23,585 nt of DNA from SG8-4 sp964562575 (GCA_964562575.1 CAZLTY010000046.1:1-23585), one strand, 5' to 3'. Positions 6,812 to 15,034 are shown, counted from the stretch's first letter. Notes: generated from the sequence alone by a model not told the origin. Translations and numbers: made by a program.

Positions 6812-8224
6812 TTACTTCTCGAACAGGGCCCAAACATCTCTTACCAGGCAGAAACGCAATTGCCCAATTTTGTCCTTCTGCTCTCTGACCGCCGGATCTT
6901 TCCATTGGCACCAGTAGGCAAATCCCAACCCGTGTGAAAAATCCGCGACTGCAGATGCCTCGTCGCAAGTCCAGTCTGCGTCCTGAAGCCCTATCTTCAC
7001 GTCACTTGGCGACCAAGTCTTTCCGTCGTAGTACCTCAGGTGCAGGCGCAAGTCCGGTCCTCTGTGGACCAATGCCAAGGGCCCTGGGCTTCGAGACAGA
7101 TTGACGGACAGACTGAGATCGTCGTCCCCACTGTTGGCTCCGGCCTTTTCCGCCACAAGTGTCCCCGGCTCGTTCAGCTCCGGAAGCCAATCACCGGACC
7201 GGTACGGGGCTTGTAGGGCTCTGTGCCGAGCGTCGCCCCGGGCGTCTGTGTAGACAACGTGGAGGCGTCGAGTAGCCGGATCGAAGACGGCACATGCCCG
7301 CTTGCTCTGATATCCTTTGCCGATCACGTGGCGCTCGCTCCAATCGTCGGAATCGCGATCACGGAGATAAAGGACGGTCATCTTCTCATGTTTGACGAAC
7401 AGCAGGCAGGCTACCCGGCCCTCATCCAGAGCTATTGTCTGCGGAGCATGTGTGCCCGGTCCGGAACTCTTGAACAGCACGTGATGCGGCTGCCAGGCGG
7501 TGATGTCATCCGGGTGCACTGTACGCGCCACCCAGGTTGCAGGCCATCCGTGCTCCGGGCTCTGGGCGCGGGCCGCCACCCACACATAGCCGTTGGTGTC
7601 GCGCGTGATAGATCCGTAGTGAGGTCCTCCGTGGGCAACGTGTGCGTCACCCGGCAGTGCCTGCGCCTCATTGCCTGCGATCAGCCTGTTGCCGGCTATA
7701 TCGAACGGGAAAACCTCGAAGGGCACAAAGAACATCGCCCGCTCCGGAGTGCTGCGATAGTAAAATGGTTTGCCGTCCTTTTTCCAGGGGATGCCCGCTT
7801 TTTGACGCCAGTATCCCCATCGCGTTTCTGAAAGATATATCCGGTCGCCGACTAGCAGCACGTCCGTAGAACTGGAGTGGCCGTTGCCCACCACGGCCGG
7901 CGCAAACTCGCTGAAGATCTTGCCGTCCTTTGAGGCGCGCCAGGCGATCAATTCCTTATCGCCCCCGGCGTTGCCCAGTTTGTCCATCCAGTGGCCTGTA
8001 CCGTAGAAGACGAACCAGGTTCCGCTCGGTGCGTGGTAAACCACCTTGCGATTATGCGGGCGGGTCGTGACGTGCGCACCGCGACAGTTTTCGCCGTCTA
8101 CCAATACGTCGGTTACACCGGGCGGGCCCGCAGCCGCAGACGAGGACACATCGCTGCGCGCTGCTGCAGTCAGGCAGAACAAAAGCAGACTGACTGAGGC
8201 TACAGGCAATTTGACTCCAAACAT
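6812..8224 (-). CDS. Secreted beta-propeller-like (BNR/sialidase-type) protein
   Basis: This 470-aa protein has a Sec signal (LPVASVSLLLFCLTAAARS). The mature region is rich in short strands ending in Trp/Tyr-Asp/Gly patterns: GTWFVFYGTGHWMD, DRIYLSETRWGYW, NGYVWVAARAQSPEHGW, RRLHVVYTDARGD and LRLHLRYYDGKTWSPSD. This fits the repeated blades of a BNR/Asp-box-like propeller as found in sialidase-like and polysaccharide lyase-like proteins. No specific catalytic set could be assigned. Start choice: GAAAGGAT lies about 7 nt upstream of the ATG, between the start codon and MITE copy 3. It lies downstream of the FAD oxidoreductase on the same strand and may be cotranscribed with it. A role in glycan or secondary-metabolite handling is an inference. 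Confidence 0.65.
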   Translation of the reverse strand: MFGVKLPVASVSLLLFCLTAAARSDVSSSAAAGPPGVTDVLVDGENCRGAHVTTRPHNRKVVYHAPSGTWFVFYGTGHWMDKLGNAGGDKELIAWRASKDGKIFSEFAPAVVGNGHSSSTDVLLVGDRIYLSETRWGYWRQKAGIPWKKDGKPFYYRSTPERAMFFVPFEVFPFDIAGNRLIAGNEAQALPGDAHVAHGGPHYGSITRDTNGYVWVAARAQSPEHGWPATWVARTVHPDDITAWQPHHVLFKSSGPGTHAPQTIALDEGRVACLLFVKHEKMTVLYLRDRDSDDWSERHVIGKGYQSKRACAVFDPATRRLHVVYTDARGDARHRALQAPYRSGDWLPELNEPGTLVAEKAGANSGDDDLSLSVNLSRSPGPLALVHRGPDLRLHLRYYDGKTWSPSDVKIGLQDADWTCDEASAVADFSHGLGFAYWCQWKDPAVREQKDKIGQLRFCLVRDVWALFEK

Positions 8225-8240
8225 AGCACTATCCTTTCTA

Positions 8241-8399
8241 GGCTCTGTCTGAAAACTCGATCTGGCTTCGAGCGGCTTGTTTTCCGCTTGGCTACATCCG
8301 GCTGCATCGACGATAAAACCAATATCGCCTGCTTCGCCGTCTTTGCCATGCGAAAAACCGCTCGCTCTCGGGCCAACGATGGACTTTTCAGAAAGAGCC
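8241..8399 (-). mobile_element. 159-bp MITE-like element, copy 3 (inverted)
   Basis: This is the same family as the copies at 2519 and 5341 but in reverse orientation. Ends are GGCTCTGTCTGAAAACTC (plus-strand left) and GACTTTTCAGAAAGAGCC (right), with two mismatches between the arms. TA flanks it on both sides (8239-8240 and 8400-8401). It differs from copy 2 by about 11 substitutions without indels (counted by eye). It sits in the spacer between the FAD oxidoreductase gene and the propeller gene, with its edge 15 bp from the propeller start codon. Confidence 0.85.
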
Positions 8400-8416
8400 T
8401 ACGGTCGTGATGCAAT

Positions 8417-10060
8417 TTAGCGTATGCTCAGGACCTGCCCGTCGGCAAGAAGCCGTGCTCGCAGCTTCGAATAATCGACATCCTGCACATCGAGCCGATC
8501 GTCTATCGCAAGTGACGCAGCCGTGGCGGCGGACTGACCGAGAATCATAAAGACCGGCTCCATTCGAATCGAGCCGTACGCGATGTGCGACGACGACAGG
8601 CAAATCGGTACCAGCAGATTTGTGCACTCTGCAGTCTTGGGCACAATCGCGTCATATGAAATCTGGTAAGGTCCACCCGGGTTGATCTGGATATCACCCT
8701 CGTTGCGGGCGTGGCCACCGGCATCGACGTATCGCTGGACGTTGTGGGAATCCATGTTGTAGGAACCCATGCCGATGGGTTTTGGCGTCGGTTTCTGCCG
8801 CCTGAGGTAGGGCTCGGCCATGACAAAGTCGCTCACCATCCTCCTTGCCTCGCGGACATATATCTGATGGGGCCAGTTGCCGTTGTCGGTGAATTCATCC
8901 TTTGCCAGACCCCACTGGCTCATCTTCTGTCTCACGTCAACGGGGACCCGTGGATCGTAGGCGAGGAACCACATGAGCCCCTTCTGATAGTCCTCATGCT
9001 CCTTGAGTATCTGATGCCTCCGCTGGTAGCTCGCCTCGGGATAGTCGTAATTGGTGCCGATGTTGTCGGTTGAGAAAGCGCCGTGATTGTTCGTATCGGT
9101 CTTGGCGTTCGGTGCAGGATCGAACTTGGCGAAGATAGCTCGCCAACCCTTGTCGAGATACCGCGCGAGCAGCTCATACTGCATCGGATCGTAATTGGCG
9201 GGCTTCGGAAAACGGACGCGGTTCTCGACGACCTTCGTCAGGCACATCCGATAGCAATAAGCCTGAACGCGGTGGTCGCCTTCGCCTTCCTTGCCGGGAC
9301 TACCCGCGTGTATTCTCGGCAGCAGGCCGCTTTCGGAAACGCCCGCTTTGACATAAGGATCAACCGGCTCTTCAAATTGGTGACTGACGGCGTTTCGAGT
9401 TTGGACGCCGTTGAGAGTCTCTCCGTAGACGTCATTGCCCTCGCGGCCCACATGGAAACTGACGCCGGCGGATGCCATAAGATCGCCCTCATACGTCGCA
9501 TCGATAAACGTCTTGCCTTTGTACGTCTTGCCGCTGAGCATTGTGACCGAAACGATTCGCGTGCCGCTCTTTTTGACGCCGCCCTTGCGATTCAGCCACT
9601 CGTTTCGGAAGACCGGGATATCATACTCTGCCACAAGCTGCTCGAAAGTCCGCTCGGCCACATGCGGCTCGAAGACCCACATGGCGTCATCATCGACGCG
9701 ATACCGGGAATACTCTTCGCGTCTTTGATGTACCCAGGCCTCCGATCTGTCATAGTGCTTCTTGATGCGGCGATAGACCTCACGTGAAATACCGCCGACG
9801 GCCTCCTTACGTCCCGAATCAGTCCAGCCGAGTCCGCCTGCCGTGAGTCCGCCGAGATGTTTCTCGGGACATACGATGACGACGGTCTTGTCCATGCGCC
9901 GGACCTGGACCGCCGCCGACACGGCCGCTGCCGTGCCGCCATATATAACGGTGTCGTAAATCTCCGAGGAGCCCGCATAAGAATCTGCGGTCTGGCAACC
10001 GGACGTTATGACTAGGGCGACGACTGTACACAGCAGAGCGAATCTCGATGTCTTGCTCAT
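8417..10060 (-). CDS. FAD-dependent oxidoreductase, probable lipoprotein (FAD_oxidored family)
   Basis: This protein has 547 aa from the ATG at 10060, where AAGGAG lies 6 nt upstream. The longer frame start at 10096 lacks comparable support. Residues 1-22 form a lipoprotein signal ending LVITSGC (lipid Cys22), so the protein is probably anchored outside the cytoplasm. A dinucleotide-binding motif follows at about 36-52, DTVIYGGTAAAVSAAVQ, with HLGGLTAGGLGWTDSG typical of Pfam FAD_oxidored. The end of the family is also present: NLLVPICLSSSHIAYGSIRM, MILGQSAATAASLA and YSKLRARLLADGQVL. Members are common in planctomycete polysaccharide loci, but their substrates are largely unknown. It is divergent from the hydrolase gene at 10219. 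Confidence 0.85.
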   Translation of the reverse strand: MSKTSRFALLCTVVALVITSGCQTADSYAGSSEIYDTVIYGGTAAAVSAAVQVRRMDKTVVIVCPEKHLGGLTAGGLGWTDSGRKEAVGGISREVYRRIKKHYDRSEAWVHQRREEYSRYRVDDDAMWVFEPHVAERTFEQLVAEYDIPVFRNEWLNRKGGVKKSGTRIVSVTMLSGKTYKGKTFIDATYEGDLMASAGVSFHVGREGNDVYGETLNGVQTRNAVSHQFEEPVDPYVKAGVSESGLLPRIHAGSPGKEGEGDHRVQAYCYRMCLTKVVENRVRFPKPANYDPMQYELLARYLDKGWRAIFAKFDPAPNAKTDTNNHGAFSTDNIGTNYDYPEASYQRRHQILKEHEDYQKGLMWFLAYDPRVPVDVRQKMSQWGLAKDEFTDNGNWPHQIYVREARRMVSDFVMAEPYLRRQKPTPKPIGMGSYNMDSHNVQRYVDAGGHARNEGDIQINPGGPYQISYDAIVPKTAECTNLLVPICLSSSHIAYGSIRMEPVFMILGQSAATAASLAIDDRLDVQDVDYSKLRARLLADGQVLSIR

Positions 10061-10107
10061 CTCTTTCTCCTTCATAAGCAGTATTTTCAAATCCACGGCC
10101 GTCAGCC

Positions 10108-10136
10108 ATTATACAGAAGATACTTGCCATTGTCCT
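10108..10136 (-). promoter_or_regulatory. Possible promoter for the FAD oxidoreductase gene
   Basis: On the minus strand, AGGACA (plus 10131-10136), a 17-nt spacer and a perfect TATAAT (plus 10108-10113) would give a transcript starting near 10101, about 40 nt before the chosen ATG. This is a sigma-70-like layout with a weak -35. Confidence 0.4.
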
Positions 10137-10218
10137 TCCATTCGTTTAGCTTTTTCATCGGCGATACGTCCAGATCCTGTGCAGATTGGCCGATCGGACA
10201 AACTAAGGAGGTCATTTT

Positions 10219-12522
10219 ATGAATCGACAGACAACTGCAATCTTCACCGCATGTGCATTGGTTATGGCTTGCCCTGCGGTGACGGTTGCCCAACCGCCAT
10301 CCCGGATGGCAGGTACAGAGCTGCTGAGACTCGAAGGGGATATTGCTTCTCACTTAGTCGCCGGGGTCGATAGATTCCTGCTCGGCGAGCTTGCCAAATC
10401 AGTCGAGCGACGCAAGCGCCACTGGGACTGTGATTTCTCTTCGCCCTCCGCCTATGCGGCATCTGTTGAACCCAATCGCCGGAGATTAGCGCACATAACA
10501 GGTGTGCGGGACGAGCGCGTCGCTTTCGACTCGCCGCAGCTAGTCGGCACAACCGAGCGGCCGGCGCTGGTCGGTCGGGGCGATGGCTACGATGTGTATG
10601 CCGTGCGGTGGCCTGCCTTTGGAGACGTCCACGGTGAGGGCCTGCTGCTTGTGCCGACAAAAGGCACGCACGTGGCAGACATTGTCGCAATTCCAGACGC
10701 CGATCAGTCGCCTGAGATGCTCGCTGGATTGATCGAGGGCGTCGGCGCCGGTTCGCAGTTTGCCCGCAGACTCGCCGAGAGCGGCTGCAGAGTCCTCGTT
10801 CCGGCGTTGATCAGCCGCCGGATGGTCAAGCGGACGGTCCCCGGCGGCAGTCGCAATGTGACATTGACCAATCGCGAATTTCTTTACCGGTCGGCATTTG
10901 AAATGGGCCGGCACGTGATCGGCTATGAGCTGCAGAAGGTACTCGCGGCGGTGGACTGGTTCGCGAAGCAAGATACGAAGATCGGTGTCATCGGATGGGG
11001 CGAAGGCGGATTGACCGCATTGTATGCCGGTGCGATTGATACTCGAATCGACGCAGTCTGTGTGAGCGGTTACTTTGACTTGCGTCAGGACGTGTGGCGT
11101 GAGCCGATCGATCGCAACGTGTTCGGGCTTCTTGAAGAATTCGGCGACGCAGAGATAGCGAGCATGGTGGTGCCTCGGGCCCTTATCATCGAAGCGGCAG
11201 GAGGCCCGGAGGTGGTCGTCCCTCCGGGCACGCGCGCGGCGCCGGGCCGGCTTGCAACGCCCGAACTCGACAGTGTCCGCTCGGAGGTTCAACGGTTGAA
11301 AGAACTTGTTTCCCGGTCGAGATTTGAAACTGACATCAGACTGCTCGTCAGCGGCAACGGAGCCGGCCCGTATGGCAGTGGTGAGGCATTGAGCGCGTTG
11401 CTGCAATCCGTAGGAGGCGGCGAGCTCGCGCCTTCTGGCAAGGCCCCTCGGTGTCTGGCCAAATCGTTCGATTTGAGGGCTCGCCAGGAGCGACAGATTC
11501 ACGAACTCGATCGACACAATCAATGGCTGTTGAATGAAAGCGCACATGTCCGTAAGCAATTCTTCTCAAAACTCGACACGAATACGTTAGAGAAGTTTAA
11601 GAAGACGGTTGAATGGTATCGTGAGTATTTCTATGAGGATGTGATCGGCAGATTCGACTATGATCTTGCAGTCCCGAACGTGCGCTCTCGCCTGGCATAC
11701 GACGAGGCGAAGTATGCCGGATACGAGGTGGTGATGGACGTCTTGCCCGATGTGATCGCATACGGAATTCTGCTCGTTCCCAAAGATATCAAACGCGGCG
11801 AAGAACGCCCCGTTGTTGTTTGTCAGCACGGGCTGGAGGGCCGACCACAACACGTAGTTACGGGCGATCACAGGGCGTACCATGATTATGCCGCCAAACT
11901 GGCCGAACGCGGCTTTGTGACATTTGCGCCTCAGAACCTGTACATATTCAAGGACCGGTTTCGCACGCTGCAGCGAAAGGCCAACCCTATCAAAAAGACG
12001 TTGTTCTCGATCATTGTGCCGCAGCACCAGCAGATCGTCAACTGGCTCTGTTCGCTCCCCTACGTCGATCCCGACCGTATAGCGTTCTACGGCCTGTCCT
12101 ACGGCGGCAAGACGGCGATGCGCGTACCGCCGCTGGTCGGCAATTATTGTCTGTCGATCTGCTCTGCCGACTTCAACGAGTGGATCTGGAAGAACGCCTC
12201 GACCCGAAGTCCCTACAGCTATGTCTGGACCGGCGAGTATGAAATCTTCGAGTTCGACCTGGGCAACACCTTCAACTATGCCGAAATGGCGGCGTTGATT
12301 GCGCCGCGCCCGTTCATGGTCGAGCGAGGCCATTTCGACGGCGTAGCTCCCGATGAAAGCGTCGGATACGAGTTTGCCAAGGTTCGCCATTTGTATCAGG
12401 CCCGGCTCGGCATCGGCGGCAAGTGCGAGATCGAATGGTTTGCCGGCCCCCATACCATTAACGGCCAAGGAACGTTCGAATTCCTGCACAGGCACCTGAA
12501 TTGGCCCGGTCCGGCTCAATAG
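10219..12522 (+). CDS. Exported protein with two alpha/beta-hydrolase domains (esterase/peptidase-like)
   Basis: This 767-aa protein has a strong SD (TAAGGAGG) 8 nt before the ATG and a signal peptide ending AVTVAQPP. The C-terminal half (about 480-767) is a complete alpha/beta-hydrolase of the dienelactone hydrolase / acetyl-xylan-esterase / prolyl-oligopeptidase type. It has PVVVCQHGLEGRPQH as the oxyanion strand, FYGLSYGGKT as the nucleophile elbow (Ser627), D707 as a possible acid in RGHFDGVAPDE, and H745 in GPHTING. The N-terminal half (about 80-330) repeats the fold, but its elbow reads GWGEGG, with Gly261 where Ser belongs, so it is probably non-catalytic. This two-domain layout occurs in planctomycete proteins of unknown substrate. 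Its place beside the propeller, oxidoreductase and agarase-like genes suggests deacylation of glycans or of aromatic esters. Confidence 0.8.
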   Translation: MNRQTTAIFTACALVMACPAVTVAQPPSRMAGTELLRLEGDIASHLVAGVDRFLLGELAKSVERRKRHWDCDFSSPSAYAASVEPNRRRLAHITGVRDERVAFDSPQLVGTTERPALVGRGDGYDVYAVRWPAFGDVHGEGLLLVPTKGTHVADIVAIPDADQSPEMLAGLIEGVGAGSQFARRLAESGCRVLVPALISRRMVKRTVPGGSRNVTLTNREFLYRSAFEMGRHVIGYELQKVLAAVDWFAKQDTKIGVIGWGEGGLTALYAGAIDTRIDAVCVSGYFDLRQDVWREPIDRNVFGLLEEFGDAEIASMVVPRALIIEAAGGPEVVVPPGTRAAPGRLATPELDSVRSEVQRLKELVSRSRFETDIRLLVSGNGAGPYGSGEALSALLQSVGGGELAPSGKAPRCLAKSFDLRARQERQIHELDRHNQWLLNESAHVRKQFFSKLDTNTLEKFKKTVEWYREYFYEDVIGRFDYDLAVPNVRSRLAYDEAKYAGYEVVMDVLPDVIAYGILLVPKDIKRGEERPVVVCQHGLEGRPQHVVTGDHRAYHDYAAKLAERGFVTFAPQNLYIFKDRFRTLQRKANPIKKTLFSIIVPQHQQIVNWLCSLPYVDPDRIAFYGLSYGGKTAMRVPPLVGNYCLSICSADFNEWIWKNASTRSPYSYVWTGEYEIFEFDLGNTFNYAEMAALIAPRPFMVERGHFDGVAPDESVGYEFAKVRHLYQARLGIGGKCEIEWFAGPHTINGQGTFEFLHRHLNWPGPAQ

Positions 12523-12542
12523 CTGGTCGCCGCAATCAGGGC

Positions 12543-12603
12543 GGGCAACTTGTTGCCCACGCGGTTGGGTAGACATTGACAGCATGGGCAAGCGAGTTGC
12601 CCA
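12543..12603. repeat. REP-like pair of palindromes
   Basis: Two short hairpins stand in tandem between the hydrolase and the first sigma gene: GGGCAA-CTTG-TTGCCC (12543-12558) and TGGGCAA-GCGAG-TTGCCCA (12585-12603). They share the core GGGCAA...TTGCCC and are separated by 26 bp. No T-run follows, so they look like a REP-type repeat, possibly also the transcript end of the hydrolase gene. Confidence 0.6.
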
Positions 12604-12714
12604 TCCTACCGCTGGCCGGGTCCGGTTCGGTGATTGGGATGGACAAGCCGGTTTCCACCAGATTCTTCCGAATTTTTTGCAACGTTTTGCTCCGGCCGTG
12701 CGTTTATAATCGCG

Positions 12715-13332
12715 ATGACAGTTGAAACAGGCAGAAAACGACAGCAGAGGCAGGCAAATTTGACCGTTAGCGAAAGCGAACATGTTGGTCTGGTCCAAAG
12801 GGCGTGCAGCGACCCTGACGCCTTTGCCCAGCTCTATCTGATGCATTACGACAATGTCTTTCGCTATTGCGTGCGCCGGTTGTTTGACCGCCACTCGGCC
12901 GAGGATGTTACCTCAACTGTCTTCTTCAAGGTTATGCACAACCTGGATTCCTTTGATGGAACAGCAATAGACTTTAGAAGCTGGCTGCTTCGCATCGCCA
13001 CCAATGCCGTTAACGATCATCTTCGGGACGTCAGAAGAAGGACCGAAGCAATGAAAAAAGTTGTGAAAAACGGTCGGGCCGAATTCGACATCGCCATCGA
13101 TTGCGACGCCGAGTTGCTCGAACGGAAGATAATGTTGAAACAGGCTCTGTTGAGCCTAAAGCCAAAGTACCAGACTGTCATCACACTGCGTTTTTTCGAG
13201 AACATGAAATTAACCGAAATAGCCGCTTGTCTGGGAAAGAAGCCCTCTACAGTACGCAGTCTGCTCTCGCGTGCAACTGCAAAGCTGCGCAAGACTCTAA
13301 ACACCGCGACCAATAGCAGAGGGTCGATATGA
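12715..13332 (+). CDS. ECF-type RNA polymerase sigma factor (pair 1)
   Basis: This protein has 205 aa from the ATG at 12715. An in-frame ATG at 12634 would add 27 residues of low-quality N-terminus. Region 2 lies at about residues 25-95 (FAQLYLMHYDNVFRYCVRRL, SAEDVTSTVFFKVM, FRSWLLRIATNAVNDHLRD). Region 4 lies at about 145-200 (LSLKPKYQTVITLRFFENMK, LTEIAACLGKKPSTVRSLLS), ending in the DNA-recognition helix. There is no region 3, as in all ECF sigmas. The stop overlaps the start of the next gene by 4 bp (ATGA), indicating translational coupling with its partner. It directs RNA polymerase to a regulon that cannot be read here. It is more divergent from the other two sigmas in the window than they are from each other. 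Confidence 0.9.
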   Translation: MTVETGRKRQQRQANLTVSESEHVGLVQRACSDPDAFAQLYLMHYDNVFRYCVRRLFDRHSAEDVTSTVFFKVMHNLDSFDGTAIDFRSWLLRIATNAVNDHLRDVRRRTEAMKKVVKNGRAEFDIAIDCDAELLERKIMLKQALLSLKPKYQTVITLRFFENMKLTEIAACLGKKPSTVRSLLSRATAKLRKTLNTATNSRGSI

Positions 13333-14633
13333 TGAACGACAACGAAAGATACATAGAAGAATATGTGAAGGATATTCCGTTCGATGCGCCGGATTCTGGG
13401 CATCGTGACGAGCTGAAAAGACAGCTCCTGAACGCTTTCCCAAAACATCGGCTCCAACCGGCAGTTCACACTGTCGGAGTGTGGAGAACCATCATGAAAG
13501 GTAGAACATCAAAACTGGCCGCAGCGGCGGTGATAATGCTGGCGGCGTTTCTTGCGCTGAATTTATTCGACAAGACGTCAGGCATTGTCTGGGCCGAAGT
13601 TGTTAAACGTCTCGAAGAGATCAAGTCCGGAACCTACCGGATCACAGCGGATATCAAAGGCATGCCGCTGACACCGGAAGACTATGTAACCCACATCATA
13701 CAGGACGTTACACTCTCTTATGAGCAAAACGCCGTCCGCATCGACGCCTCGGTACAGGCTCCCAATGGGACGAAAAAATCACGAATATACCTTCTTTTCG
13801 AGGACCGTGTCCTCACCTCACTCATGCTGGATCAGAAGAAGTACATCGAGGTAACGATCGGCGAAGAACAGATGAAGAAGATGAGCGAGGAAAACGGCGA
13901 CCCGGCAACAATACTCAAGGCCATGCTCGAACGCGACTACATCCAGTTGGGACGTCAAACCATCGACGGCGTCCCGTCCTGGGGCATCGAGGTCTCTGAT
14001 CCCAAACTGGGTACGAAGATGGGATCGTTTATCAGTGGTGGCATGTTCGACGAGACCACTGTTCAGCTTTGGGTTGACGAAAAAAGTGAATTTCCTATAC
14101 GACTGATCGCCACCGGATCATCCAAAGACGGCAAGACCTCGATGAAGACAATCTATGACAATTTTCACTGGAACACCGAAATCGATCCGGCCCTGCTCAA
14201 ACCGGAGATTCCGGATGACTTCGAACTCTTGGTCCAGGGCCAATGGGAAACGGGCCGGGAGGCCGAGGAGATCATCGAGGTCCTGAGACTGTTCGCAGAA
14301 TTTGTCGACGGCAAGTACCCACCGACTCTCAAGACTATGACGGTCGCCAACGCAATAGCCCCGGCGCTCAGAAGGAAGTTCCCGCCCGGTTCTCCGGAGC
14401 CGAGCAAGGAACTTGTTGCCAGGCTCATGAAGGTCGATAGCGTAGGTTTGATGTATACCACCCTGGAAAAGGAGGGTAAGGAGCCGGCCTATTACGGTGA
14501 CAGGGTTTCGGCCGAGTCACCCGAGGCTGTGCTCTTCCGCTGGAAAACTGGCGACGATACGTATCGCGTCGTCTTCGGCGATCTCAGTACACGGGATGTA
14601 ACGCGCGAGGAACTTGCAGAGCTTGAAGACTGA
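13329..14633 (+). CDS. Single-pass membrane sensor / anti-sigma-like partner with LolA-like extracytoplasmic domain (pair 1)
   Basis: This 434-aa protein starts within the sigma stop codon (ATGA overlap). Residues 1-60 are predicted cytoplasmic and contain DAPDSGHRDELKRQLLNAF and VWRTIMKGRTSK. One membrane segment follows at about 60-78 (KLAAAAVIMLAAFLALNLF). The rest is extracytoplasmic: WAEVVKRLEEIKSGTYRITA begins a region that resembles LolA-like lipoprotein-binding folds. It ends with a domain closing in YRVVFGDLSTRDVTREELAE. The same N-terminal and anchor pattern recurs in the partners at 17933 and 20625. No zinc anti-sigma HxxxCxxC motif is present. The position directly after a sigma gene argues for control of that sigma by an envelope signal. 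The mechanism is an inference. Confidence 0.75.
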   Translation: MMNDNERYIEEYVKDIPFDAPDSGHRDELKRQLLNAFPKHRLQPAVHTVGVWRTIMKGRTSKLAAAAVIMLAAFLALNLFDKTSGIVWAEVVKRLEEIKSGTYRITADIKGMPLTPEDYVTHIIQDVTLSYEQNAVRIDASVQAPNGTKKSRIYLLFEDRVLTSLMLDQKKYIEVTIGEEQMKKMSEENGDPATILKAMLERDYIQLGRQTIDGVPSWGIEVSDPKLGTKMGSFISGGMFDETTVQLWVDEKSEFPIRLIATGSSKDGKTSMKTIYDNFHWNTEIDPALLKPEIPDDFELLVQGQWETGREAEEIIEVLRLFAEFVDGKYPPTLKTMTVANAIAPALRRKFPPGSPEPSKELVARLMKVDSVGLMYTTLEKEGKEPAYYGDRVSAESPEAVLFRWKTGDDTYRVVFGDLSTRDVTREELAELED

Positions 14634-14675
14634 TCTCTAAAACGGTTCGTCAGCAGAACTGAATGTGAGCATACC

Positions 14676-14706
14676 TTCCGAAGGCGGTCTGCGACCGCCT
14701 TCGGAA
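14676..14706. terminator. Perfect 13-bp inverted repeat after pair 1
   Basis: TTCCGAAGGCGGT (14676-14688) and its exact complement (14694-14706) are separated by CTGCG, 43 bp after the stop of the pair-1 partner. There is no U-tract on either side, so it is a hairpin terminator or RNA-stabilising stem of uncertain efficiency. Confidence 0.5.
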
Positions 14707-14836
14707 AAGCTCCTGCAAACCGTGAGGGCCAGAATCAGCTTGAAGCGGCAAGTGCCAAAGCAGGGATACTTGTCGCTGCTGATCTCTGAAAAGGGAGATG
14801 TTTGAGAGTTTTGGCTGCTGAAAATCGAGGTATGTG

Positions 14837-15022
14837 ATGGTCACTTTCGAGAGAAAAGAAGAAGTAGCACCTGTCTGCCCATATTGCAGGAAGCAGCTTA
14901 CAAAACTGTGGTTTCAGCAGGTAAAGGGTGACTTGGGCAAGCGTTGCATCTACTTGTGCCCGGAGTGTAAGTGCTGTCTCGGTGTTTCTCACAGGAAAGG
15001 AATCGCGCCATTCGGCCTGTGA
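14837..15022 (+). CDS. Small zinc-ribbon protein
   Basis: This is a 61-aa protein from the ATG at 14837, with CGAGG 6 nt upstream. A GTG three bases earlier is in frame but fits the SD less well. Two CxxC knuckles are visible, CPYC (about residues 15-18) and CPEC (about 44-47, followed by KCC), which is the pattern for one bound zinc. Between them lies a hydrophobic/aromatic stretch, TKLWFQQVKGD. It looks like the small stand-alone zinc-ribbon proteins of unknown function found in planctomycetes. No operon partner is obvious: a hairpin precedes it, and about 210 bp separate it from the next gene. Confidence 0.7.
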   Translation: MVTFERKEEVAPVCPYCRKQLTKLWFQQVKGDLGKRCIYLCPECKCCLGVSHRKGIAPFGL

Positions 15023-15034
15023 GCGGTCAGACGC

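Noticed and set aside
10102..10353. 83-aa minus-strand frame ending VSPMKKLNEWKDNGKYLLYN
   Set aside because: The last part looks protein-like and could be a remnant, but most of the frame is antisense to the hydrolase signal region and overlaps a likely promoter. Too little to call a gene or pseudogene.
10540..11559. 339-aa minus-strand open frame
   Set aside because: It lies entirely inside the alpha/beta-hydrolase gene on the opposite strand. Its composition is that of a shadow frame (Arg/Ala/Asp rich, no domain).
12705..12710. Perfect TATAAT just before sigma 1
   Set aside because: No -35 at proper spacing was found, and a start only about 7 bp downstream would make the transcript leaderless. 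Not enough to call a promoter.
11587..12894. 435-aa minus-strand open frame
   Set aside because: It is antisense to the catalytic hydrolase domain and the start of sigma 1. No recognisable motif was seen, and both sense genes are well supported.
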